Source: Flavobacterium sandaracinum (GTDB taxonomy: Bacteria > Bacteroidota > Bacteroidia > Flavobacteriales > Flavobacteriaceae). Taken from it: 64,000 bases of DNA. The DNA lies in NCBI RefSeq assembly GCF_004349135.1, contig NZ_SMFN01000010.1, positions 1-64,000 of the forward strand, given 5' to 3'. Shown piece after piece: positions 27,877 to 35,341 of the stretch (the stretch's first letter is position 1; each line of letters starts with the position of its first letter). The notes beneath the pieces were generated by a model, which was not told where the DNA came from, did not search any database, and saw only the letters and a program-made list of their open reading frames with translations. Made by a program: the position numbers and the translations under genes.

Positions 27877-28374
27877 TTACAAATTAAACGAAGCACCAAT
27901 GTTAAACGTGAATTGGTTGTTTAATTTATCAAAACCTATTGGATTTGTTTTGTAACTGGCAATTGGAATTCCTGCTTCAGTGAAAAATCCAAAACCTTCC
28001 GTAAAGAAATATCGGAATCCTAAATGCGCACCAAAATTACGCAATCCTAAATCCAATCCCGGGTATAAATCCATTTTTGGATCTAATTTAAAAACATTTC
28101 CCAAGTTGGCATTAAACCGTCCTTTTATGTCCACTCTATCACCAAAATCAGGTTTGTTTCCCAAATCATCGTTGGAGACAGATAATAAGTACGAAGAGGC
28201 AAATCCAAATGACATATTTTCTCCCAAACCAAAATCAGAAGAAACACGGATTCCAGATCCTCCGTTTTGAAAGTTTGCTCCTATGTCAAATTTCACATCG
28301 CCTTTTCCTTTGAATGCTTGTGCATTGATTAAACCGACTGATAATAATACGAGTAATGTAGTAATCTTTTTCAT
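27877..28374 (-). CDS. Outer-membrane beta-barrel protein (DUF6646-like)
   Basis: This is a 165-residue protein with signal peptide 1-19 (LLVLLSVGLINAQA). The remainder shows alternating beta strands with aromatic ends (FGFASSYLLSVS, AHLGFRYFFTEGFGFFTEAGIPIASY) and ends in a phenylalanine-containing strand (FNIGASFNL), as in small 8-stranded outer-membrane barrels. Function is unknown. The family label is from memory. A TACTTTTG element on the minus strand (28397-28404) lies 23 bp upstream. Confidence 0.8.
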   Translation of the reverse strand: MKKITTLLVLLSVGLINAQAFKGKGDVKFDIGANFQNGGSGIRVSSDFGLGENMSFGFASSYLLSVSNDDLGNKPDFGDRVDIKGRFNANLGNVFKLDPKMDLYPGLDLGLRNFGAHLGFRYFFTEGFGFFTEAGIPIASYKTNPIGFDKLNNQFTFNIGASFNL

Positions 28375-28396
28375 GCTTTAATTTTTTAAACGGCAG

Positions 28397-28404
28397 CAAA
28401 AGTA
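28397..28404 (-). promoter_or_regulatory. TAnnTTTG promoter element of the barrel-protein gene
   Basis: The minus strand reads TACTTTTG about 23 bp before the start codon. Confidence 0.5.
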
Positions 28405-28415
28405 GTTCAATAAAT

Positions 28416-29141
28416 CTAATTTCTTCCTCTCTCGTCAAAATACAATTGATCTAAGGGTTCACTTTGCCAAAATTCCTTGGTGTCAACATCCATAATAGTT
28501 AAGGGACCTTTGAAAGCGGCTCCAGTATCCACATTCCAAACATTTGCTTTTTGTATAGGCGTTGTTTCTCCTATTCGAGTAACGGGTGTGTGACCAATAT
28601 AGATTTCGTCATACAAGGTAAAACGCTTTGGATAAAACGGGTGATTGGTTTTCATCGTTGTATCTAATGCCAAAGCCGTTTCCCATAAAGTTCTGTCCCA
28701 ATAGAAAAGACCTGGAAAATATTCGAAATCAACCCCATTCATATTGGTAAAACCAGCATGAACAAACAAACGACGTTGATCATCCAGATAAAAATTATCT
28801 AAAGATTTTAGGAAATTGATATGCTGCTGCTTGGTTTCTATAGTTACGGACTCGTAAGCAAGTACAGTCGCTTCCCCGCCATGTTTGTACCACAATAAGT
28901 TGTCTTTACTTTCATCAAGCCATTCGAGTAAGAGATCATCGTGATTCCCACGGATACAAATACAGTTCTGCTTGGATTTTAAATCAATTATAAAGTCAAG
29001 TACCTGAGGGGATTGACTCCATCCGTCAACATAATCTCCTAGAAAAACCAGGGTGTCGCTTTTAGTAACTTTGGCTCTTTCCATAATTTGGTGCAATGCT
29101 CGCAAACCACCGTGGATATCGCCTATAACAAGTGTTCTCAT
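28416..29141 (-). CDS. PP1/PrpA-like serine/threonine phosphatase (metallophosphoesterase)
   Basis: The start at MRTLVIGDIHGG is used; an ATG two codons upstream is also possible. The 241-residue cytosolic protein has the full phosphoesterase motif set: GDIHG near residue 8, GDYVDG near 37, GNHD near 66, a VHAGF block near 130, and the late HTP motif. Size and motifs match bacterial PrpA/PrpB and Ser/Thr phosphatases of the PPP family or Ap4A hydrolase relatives. Substrate is uncertain. A TATTTTTG element (29167-29174) lies upstream. Confidence 0.88.
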   Translation of the reverse strand: MRTLVIGDIHGGLRALHQIMERAKVTKSDTLVFLGDYVDGWSQSPQVLDFIIDLKSKQNCICIRGNHDDLLLEWLDESKDNLLWYKHGGEATVLAYESVTIETKQQHINFLKSLDNFYLDDQRRLFVHAGFTNMNGVDFEYFPGLFYWDRTLWETALALDTTMKTNHPFYPKRFTLYDEIYIGHTPVTRIGETTPIQKANVWNVDTGAAFKGPLTIMDVDTKEFWQSEPLDQLYFDERGRN

Positions 29142-29147
29142 GTACAA

Positions 29148-29591
29148 ATTATTCTTTTTATTAATGCAAAAATAGCAGAAAATAAGGACTATTTTTCAAT
29201 TTATAAAATTAAGTAAAAGAGCGATCAACCAAGCTTTTTTAGTTTATTTTTTTTAAAAAAAATAAAGAATTCTTGTTTTAACGTGAATTTGAAATATCAC
29301 TGTTTTAGGTGATTGTTTTATTTAATTTTTCGGATTAATTTTACAAAAAATTAAACTGTTTTCAAATGAGTGCACTTGTTACGTTAGCGTTGCTGTTGGC
29401 TAAGATGATTTGTCAGGTTTTAAAAGAGATATTGGCTTTTATTTAGGAGTTATGAAAATTAAAATAGTCTATTGTTGCCGATTTTTAATTTGCATCCTGT
29501 ATCTATTTTTTTCAATTGAAGTCGGATAATAATTTGACCGAATTATTAGAAAATGATATTGGTTCGAATCCAATAAAAAAAAATTTCAGAA
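29148..29591. other. AT-rich intergenic stretch
   Basis: No gene was seen. It contains the TATTTTTG promoter element for the phosphatase (29167-29174, minus strand) and an A/T hairpin near 29237-29275. The rest is AT-rich with stops in all frames. Confidence 0.6.
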
Positions 29592-30731
29592 TCACTGCAC
29601 GTCATATTTCATTTTTCTCAAAATTCGCAACGCTTCTTTAAAAGATAGATACACTTGGTTGAATGGCTTTAATAACGCTTTGGCATCAATCAATCTTTGT
29701 TTTGCCTCATCAAAACCGTTGAGGTAACAAATCATAAAAGTGGAAGGTAAATTCTCTAAATCTTTATGTTCCCGCTCGGATAATGAAACTCCTCTTTCTA
29801 GCTTTTTTAACAAAGCTACATTAGCATTGTAAATATGAAATAACATTTTTTTGTTGAATTCTGGCGGTTGAAAAAGCATTTCACGCTCTATTTTATAATA
29901 GCCATTATCATGAAAATGAATCGTTTGTTTTTCTAAAGGATAGTAGCTCGTTTTGTCATTCAAACCTAAGGGTACGTATTCAATTATAGTAAAAGTGTCT
30001 TCGTCAAAAGTAATTTCGACCACATCCTGCGCCGAGTAAAATAGCTTGATTTGTTCGTTTATTAACTCAATATCTACACGCGATAAATAGGTTTTGTCAC
30101 GGGATTTTTTGGCAATTCCTGCCCAGCAAATCACAAATAATTCTTTGAATACTTTATACTTTGGCGCCATATCCTTGTGCCGAAAATTCAAGAAATCAAT
30201 CACGCCATCGAGTGTGTATTCGATGCTGTTTCGGGAATTGTTTTCGATGCCAATTACAGTCTCCGTATTCTGGTAATTTTTTTCTATTTCGCCTTCCATT
30301 GGCATTGTATTGCTGCCGCGTCGGATAAAAACACTGTTGGCTGGAATCGTGTGAATCCCTTTTTTAAAATGGGACGTTTTACTTTTTGGCTTGACCGTAA
30401 CTAATCCTATAACTTTATCTTTTGGTAAATTTGGGAATGGGACATTTTCGTATTGAATTTTTGGGGGATTTTCTAGATAGGCATTTACTAAATTCTGAAT
30501 CCTACTGTCGTCAAAAAAGTCATCACCCACAATAGTATTGTCTTGATCCTCAACACCCACTACGATATAGGAATTGTTAGAAGGATTTGAATTAGAGAGC
30601 GCGCAAATGTGTTTTAAAAATTTGGCTTTGCCTTCCCGAGTGTGCAAATTCAACTGTCGCTTTTTATCATAAAAACTGCTCTCATCATTGTGAGCAAGGA
30701 GGTTCTTGATAAGAATGCGTTTGTTGATCAT
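29592..30731 (-). CDS. AlbA_2/Schlafen-type putative DNA-binding protein
   Basis: The 379-residue protein has no signal peptide. The N-terminal half (about 15-150) shows the AlbA_2 pattern: an early ESSFYDKKRQ motif, ICALSNSNPSNNSYIVVGVED corresponding to the AFANTxGG-IIVGV block, and VFIRRGSNTMPM near 140. These domains occur in Schlafen proteins and in many bacterial regulators annotated as ATP-binding. The C-terminal half is not recognised and contains no clear HTH. It is a single gene on the minus strand. Role unknown. Confidence 0.75.
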   Translation of the reverse strand: MINKRILIKNLLAHNDESSFYDKKRQLNLHTREGKAKFLKHICALSNSNPSNNSYIVVGVEDQDNTIVGDDFFDDSRIQNLVNAYLENPPKIQYENVPFPNLPKDKVIGLVTVKPKSKTSHFKKGIHTIPANSVFIRRGSNTMPMEGEIEKNYQNTETVIGIENNSRNSIEYTLDGVIDFLNFRHKDMAPKYKVFKELFVICWAGIAKKSRDKTYLSRVDIELINEQIKLFYSAQDVVEITFDEDTFTIIEYVPLGLNDKTSYYPLEKQTIHFHDNGYYKIEREMLFQPPEFNKKMLFHIYNANVALLKKLERGVSLSEREHKDLENLPSTFMICYLNGFDEAKQRLIDAKALLKPFNQVYLSFKEALRILRKMKYDVQ

Positions 30732-30791
30732 TGTTATTTATTTTTTTATTGTCATTCAGGAAGTAATCCTATTTCGATTCTTTTTTAAAAT

Positions 30792-30851
30792 AATTTACCG
30801 CAGATTCGCAGATTTAAAATTAATTAAAAATCTGCGAATTTGCGGTAAATT
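30792..30851. repeat. Palindromic repeat with TGCGAATTTGCGGTAAATT arm
   Basis: Arms of 24 bp (30792-30815 and about 30828-30851) match with one or two mismatches around a short AT loop. The core ACCGC(A)GATTCGCA...TGCGAATTTGCGGT is the same as the hairpins at 14937-14987 and 15141-15193, so it is a dispersed repeat family. Here it sits between the SDR and AlbA_2 genes. Confidence 0.75.
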
Positions 30852-30950
30852 ATTTATCCATTAAAATTCCTTATTATTTTCATTTTAAAAACAAATTGTA
30901 ATTCGCAATTTTCAAAAATTTATAAATAATTAATAGAAATAAATAATAAT

Positions 30951-31703
30951 TTAATCTCTTTTTAAAATTGTCGCAGCGGCTTGTGCAGTTGGCAACACCA
31001 TCAAATCGGCAATATTGACGTGATAGGGTCTGGAAACTACAAAGTGAATAATGTCAGCGATGTCCTCTGGGTGCAATGGCTCAAAACCTTTGTAGACATT
31101 GGCCGCTTTGTCTGTGTCTCCTTTGAAACGCACTTCGCTAAACTCTGTTTCTACGGCTCCAGGGTGAATGGCACCCACGCGAATTCCATATGGATTCAAG
31201 TCCATTCGCATCGCTTGGTTCAAAGCATCAACAGCGTGTTTAGAGGCGCAATACACATTTCCGTTTGGATATACTTCTTTTCCGGCGATGGAGCCAATGT
31301 TGATAATATGTCCCGATTTTCGTTCGATCATTTGCGGAATTACAGCTTTCGAAACATATAAAAGCCCTTTTACATTGATGTCAATCATGGCATCCCAATC
31401 GTCTAAATCCCCGTTTTGAATTGGGTCTAAACCATGTGCGTTTCCGGCATTGTTAACCAAAACATCAATTGTGGAAAAGGCCTCTGGTAAAGAATTGATG
31501 CTTTCAAAAACCGCTTTTTTATCGCGTACATCAAAGGATAAGGTGTGTACTTCAGTGAATGCTGAAAGTTCATTTTTTAGTTCCAGCAAGCGATCGTCAC
31601 GGCGTCCGCAAAGGATAATTTTATAGTTATTTTTAGCTAATATTTGTGCTGTTGCTTTACCAATTCCGCTGGTGGCTCCAGTCACTAAGGCTGTTTTAGT
31701 CAT
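30951..31703 (-). CDS. SDR family NAD(P)-dependent oxidoreductase (YdfG-like)
   Basis: The 250-residue classical short-chain dehydrogenase has TGATSGIG (cofactor glycines, about 8-15), CGRR at the end of the second strand (which favours NADP), NNAG (about 88-91), and the catalytic set Ser in GSIAG with YCASK (Tyr and Lys). The motif pattern is close to YdfG, an NADP-dependent 3-hydroxy acid/serine dehydrogenase. The true substrate is uncertain. It lies 45 bp after an aldo/keto reductase gene on the same strand, and the two may form an operon. Confidence 0.9.
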   Translation of the reverse strand: MTKTALVTGATSGIGKATAQILAKNNYKIILCGRRDDRLLELKNELSAFTEVHTLSFDVRDKKAVFESINSLPEAFSTIDVLVNNAGNAHGLDPIQNGDLDDWDAMIDINVKGLLYVSKAVIPQMIERKSGHIINIGSIAGKEVYPNGNVYCASKHAVDALNQAMRMDLNPYGIRVGAIHPGAVETEFSEVRFKGDTDKAANVYKGFEPLHPEDIADIIHFVVSRPYHVNIADLMVLPTAQAAATILKRD

Positions 31704-31748
31704 GAGTTTTTCTGTTTTTTCTAAATTTATTATATTGGATATTAATAT

Positions 31749-32621
31749 TTAGGCTACATCACTGCCCATGCTCGCGGACCAAATGGCAAACCAATCTTCT
31801 TGGTCTAATTCTAATTCGACGGCTTTCATCAAGGATTGAATTCGGGCCACATTTACCGTTCCTGCAATAGGAATAACTTGCGCCGGATGTTTTAAAATCC
31901 AAGAAAGCAAAATGGTATCAGAACCAAAATGGTATTTTGAAACTAAGGTCGCCAGTAATTTTTTCAAGCGTCTGGTTTGTGGAATATCTTCTCTAAAAAC
32001 GGATCCTAGCGGATTCCATGACATTGGACGAATGGTATTGGCTTGCATGTAATCAAAACTTCCGTCCACCATTGGTTCAAAATTCGTTGCCGAAAACTGC
32101 ACCTGATTGTACAAAACTTCTGTTTTTTGACGAATCAATTCTGTTTGTGAAGACGTGAAATTAGAAAGCCCAAAATCGATGATTTTTCCGTCTGATTTTA
32201 ATTTTAAAACGGCCTCTGCAATTTCATCTGCTTGCATTAAAGGACTTGGTCTGTGGAGTAACAGCACATCCAGATAATCCGTCTGTAAATTTTTTAACGA
32301 GTTCTCGACAGACCAGACAATATAATCTTTGGAATACTCATAATGTTTTATGCCGTTTTTGCGGTTTTCGGTAACCATTTGGATGCCACATTTCGAAATT
32401 AATTGCACCTTTTCCCTTGCAATTTTGCTGGAAGCGAGTGCTTTTCCAAAATCAGTTTCAGTGGTGTAATCTCCATATATATCGGCATGATCAAAGGTGC
32501 TGATTTTGTTTTCTAAACACACATTAATCATGTTTTCCATTTCTTTGGTGTTGAGATTTTTATCCCAAATTCCCCAATTCATTACACCCGCTACAATGGG
32601 CGATAATTTTGTTTTGCTCAT
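31749..32621 (-). CDS. Aldo/keto reductase
   Basis: This is a 290-residue TIM-barrel oxidoreductase. The catalytic set is visible: Asp and Tyr in TFDHADIYGDY (about 38-48), Lys in QLISKCGI (about 74), and His in VLLLHRPSP (about 122). NADPH-binding residues lie near the C-terminus (IPIAGTVNVARI). It resembles the YdhF-type reductases with the opening SPIVAGVMNWG. It probably reduces small aldehydes or ketones. The SDR gene follows closely downstream. Confidence 0.9.
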   Translation of the reverse strand: MSKTKLSPIVAGVMNWGIWDKNLNTKEMENMINVCLENKISTFDHADIYGDYTTETDFGKALASSKIAREKVQLISKCGIQMVTENRKNGIKHYEYSKDYIVWSVENSLKNLQTDYLDVLLLHRPSPLMQADEIAEAVLKLKSDGKIIDFGLSNFTSSQTELIRQKTEVLYNQVQFSATNFEPMVDGSFDYMQANTIRPMSWNPLGSVFREDIPQTRRLKKLLATLVSKYHFGSDTILLSWILKHPAQVIPIAGTVNVARIQSLMKAVELELDQEDWFAIWSASMGSDVA

Positions 32622-32833
32622 GGTTTTTATTTTTTATTGAAATGCGTAAATCTTGTAATTCAAAGTATATTTTTCAAAGTTCTTAAAAATATAAAAATTG
32701 TATCACAATTAGTCCTTAAAATTAGGGCTTTTGTCGAAGTTTTAACCATTTATTAACATCTTACTTCTAAAAAAAAATTCAATTTGCACCTTCAAAACGA
32801 AGGCATTAAATTCAAGGTTTTAAAAATAATAAA

Positions 32834-33838
32834 ATGGAAGAAAATACGGCGACTTTAGACATCAGAGCAATTAATGAAAAAATTGAAAGAGAGAGTGCAT
32901 TTATAGACCTTCTCACGATGGAAATGAACAAGGTTATTGTGGGTCAAAAGCACATGGTCGAGCGTTTATTAATTGGGCTTTTGGGTCAGGGACATATTTT
33001 ATTAGAAGGTGTGCCCGGATTAGCAAAAACTTTAGCGATAAATACTCTTTCGCAGGCCATTCAGGGATCTTTCAGTAGAATTCAATTTACGCCGGATTTA
33101 TTGCCAGCCGATGTAGTGGGAACAATGATTTACAACATTAAGTCAAATGAATTTTCGATAAAAAAAGGACCAATTTTCGCTAATTTCGTCCTTGCCGATG
33201 AGATTAACCGTGCGCCAGCTAAAGTGCAATCGGCATTATTGGAAGCCATGCAGGAAAAGCAAGTAACTATTGGGGATACTACTTTCAAGTTAGATAGACC
33301 ATTCTTGGTTTTGGCGACGCAAAATCCAATTGAGCAAGAAGGAACGTATCAATTACCTGAAGCGCAAGTCGATCGTTTCATGTTGAAAACGGTTATCGAT
33401 TATCCAAAAATGGAAGACGAACGTTTAGTGATTCGTCAAAACCTAAAAGGAAGTTACGAAAAAGTAAATGCTGTTGTTTCAGTGGAACAAATTTTGCGTG
33501 CTCAAGAAGCAGTCCGTGAGGTATATATGGATGAAAAAATAGAAAAATACATCCTTGATATCATTTTTGCCACGCGTTATCCAGAGAAATATAAATTGGC
33601 TGATTTGAAACCATTAATCAGTTTTGGAGCGTCACCACGTGGAAGTATCAATTTGGCGACTGCCGCAAAATGTTACGCTTTTATCAAACGTCGTGGTTAT
33701 GTAATTCCAGAGGATGTTCGTGCTGTAGTGCATGATGTATTGCGTCACAGAATTGGAGTTACCTATGAAGCGGAAGCCGAAAATATAACTTCAGTAGACA
33801 TCATCAACAAAATCGTAAACGAAGTAGAAGTACCCTAA
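32834..33838 (+). CDS. moxR: MoxR family AAA+ ATPase, first gene of the Bat operon
   Basis: The 334-residue AAA+ ATPase has Walker A GVPGLAKT (59-66), Walker B VLADEINRAP, sensor 1 in ATQNPIEQEG, the MoxR motif TYQLPEAQVDRFM, and sensor 2 in GASPRGSINLA. MoxR proteins act as chaperones with VWA-domain partners to mature or activate protein complexes. Here it heads an operon with DUF58, batA and batB, which supply those VWA partners. The gap to DUF58 contains an intergenic palindrome (33841-33914). Confidence 0.95.
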   Translation: MEENTATLDIRAINEKIERESAFIDLLTMEMNKVIVGQKHMVERLLIGLLGQGHILLEGVPGLAKTLAINTLSQAIQGSFSRIQFTPDLLPADVVGTMIYNIKSNEFSIKKGPIFANFVLADEINRAPAKVQSALLEAMQEKQVTIGDTTFKLDRPFLVLATQNPIEQEGTYQLPEAQVDRFMLKTVIDYPKMEDERLVIRQNLKGSYEKVNAVVSVEQILRAQEAVREVYMDEKIEKYILDIIFATRYPEKYKLADLKPLISFGASPRGSINLATAAKCYAFIKRRGYVIPEDVRAVVHDVLRHRIGVTYEAEAENITSVDIINKIVNEVEVP

Positions 33839-33840
33839 AA

Positions 33841-33914
33841 GTGAATAGTAATAAGTGAATAGTAATTAGCCTTGGTTGGTTACTATTCACTATTCACTAA
33901 TTACTAATTACTAA
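33841..33914. repeat. Palindrome of AGTAATTAGTGAATAG type inside the operon
   Basis: GTGAATAGTAATAAGTGAAT and its continuation pair with TTACTATTCACTATTCACTA around CCTTGGTTGG. The spelling matches the arms that flank the four-helix-bundle gene at 50588-50953, but no gene is present here. It separates moxR from the DUF58 gene and should form a long imperfect hairpin in the mRNA. Confidence 0.75.
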
Positions 33915-33918
33915 AGAA

Positions 33919-34782
33919 ATGGATACAAAAGACCTCTTAAAAAAAGTACGAAAAATAGAAATTAAAACCCGAAGATTGAGCGATCACATCTTTTCGGGAG
34001 AGTATCATACGTCTTTCAAAGGGCGTGGAATGACGTTCAGTGAAGTGCGTCAATACCAGTACGGCGATGATATTCGTGCGATTGATTGGAATGTAACTGC
34101 ACGATACAATGAAGCGCACGTAAAAGTTTTTGAGGAAGAGCGTGAATTGACCATGATGTTAATGGTTGATATTTCAGGTTCAGAAAGTTTTGGTTCGAAG
34201 AATCAATTCAAGAAAGATATTGTAACGGAGATTGCTGCAACAATGGCTTTTTCAGCAACTCAAAACAATGATAAAATTGGTTTGATTTTGTTTTCAGATG
34301 AAATCGAATTATACATTCCGCCAAAAAAAGGAAGATCTCACGTGTTGCGTATCATTCGGGAATTGATAGAATTTCAGCCTAAAAGCCGAAAAACAGATAT
34401 TGGGCAAGCTTTGAAATTTTTATCGGGAACCCAAAAAAAGAAAGCAATTGTGTTTGTAATTTCTGATTTCATGTCGGAAGATTACGAGCATACATTAAAA
34501 ATTGCTGCAAAAAAACACGACATAACGGGGATTCGCGTGTACGACATTCGAGAAGAAAAAATGCCGGATTTAGGTATGGTTTCTATGCTTGACGCTGAAA
34601 CCGGAGCAATCGAATTGATAAATACAGGTTCGAAAGCAGTGCGAATGAATTATGAAAAACAGTACCACGATAAAGTAAACTATTTCAAAGAAACATTCAG
34701 TAAATCAGGCTCGGGAGTAGTAAACACTAGAGTTGACGAAAGTTATGTGACGAAATTATTAAGTTACTTTAAATCGAGATAA
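33919..34782 (+). CDS. DUF58 protein with VWA-like domain, Bat operon
   Basis: The 287-residue protein has the DUF58 signature GRGMTFSEVRQYQYGDDIRAIDW (36-58, exact order) followed by a VWA-like fold with the metal site D84-x-S86-x-S88 in VDISGS. No signal peptide or membrane helix is present, so it should be cytosolic. DUF58 proteins pair with MoxR ATPases, which fits the gene order. The role in the Bat system is unproven but probably concerns envelope integrity under stress. Confidence 0.93.
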   Translation: MDTKDLLKKVRKIEIKTRRLSDHIFSGEYHTSFKGRGMTFSEVRQYQYGDDIRAIDWNVTARYNEAHVKVFEEERELTMMLMVDISGSESFGSKNQFKKDIVTEIAATMAFSATQNNDKIGLILFSDEIELYIPPKKGRSHVLRIIRELIEFQPKSRKTDIGQALKFLSGTQKKKAIVFVISDFMSEDYEHTLKIAAKKHDITGIRVYDIREEKMPDLGMVSMLDAETGAIELINTGSKAVRMNYEKQYHDKVNYFKETFSKSGSGVVNTRVDESYVTKLLSYFKSR

Positions 34783-34797
34783 TGATTTCAGATTTTT

Positions 34798-35305
34798 GAT
34801 TAACGATTTTTGATTTCAGATTTTGTAAAAGTGGAAAATGGATTTTAAATTGGTAAAATAAAAATATAAACTTAATAAGTGAACAAGCAAGAATTAGAAA
34901 ATAGATTGATAGATTTTGCAGCAACAATAATAATCGTTGCAAGCAAATTTGAAAAAAACTATGCTGGAAATCATCTTGCTGGGCAAATAATTAGATCTGG
35001 AACTTCTCCTGCTTTAAATTATGGAGAGGCACAAAGTGCAGAAAGCAGTAAAGATTTTATTCATAAAATGGGCATTTGTTTAAAAGAGTTAAGAGAAAGC
35101 TTTGTTTGTTTAAAAATTATTGAAAAATCAAGTTTAACGTCCGATTTAACAAATCTAACTATTGCAAAAACTGAGGCTAATGAGCTAATTTCTATTTTCG
35201 TATCAAGTATTAAAACAGCTAAAACAAATCTGAAATAAATTTAGATTTTTGATGAAAAACGAATCGAAGTTTCTGGGTCAAATCTGAAATCAAAAATCGT
35301 TAATC
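34798..35305. repeat. Exact 26-bp inverted repeat enclosing a four-helix-bundle gene
   Basis: The left arm at 34798-34823 (begins GATTAACGATTTTTGATTTC) and the right arm at 35280-35305 are perfect inverted copies. Outside them, related TTTTTGATT-type segments extend the symmetry. The unit of about 0.5 kb interrupts the Bat operon between the DUF58 gene and the BatD-like gene. A one-armed relative lies at 43150-43185. Confidence 0.85.
34879..35238 (+). CDS. Four-helix-bundle protein (23S rRNA intervening-sequence protein family)
   Basis: The start is GTG. The 119-residue protein is helical with the family motifs LAGQIIRSGTSPALNYGEAQSAES and LKELRESFVCLKII. This family was first seen encoded in intervening sequences of 23S rRNA genes and is often found alone in Bacteroidetes; function is unknown. 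It sits in sense orientation inside the Bat operon and within an exact 26-bp inverted repeat, so it is probably an insertion, not an operon member by function. Confidence 0.88.
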   Translation: MNKQELENRLIDFAATIIIVASKFEKNYAGNHLAGQIIRSGTSPALNYGEAQSAESSKDFIHKMGICLKELRESFVCLKIIEKSSLTSDLTNLTIAKTEANELISIFVSSIKTAKTNLK

Positions 35306-35341
35306 CTCAATCAAAAATCAAAAAGGGTTCAATAATAAAAG

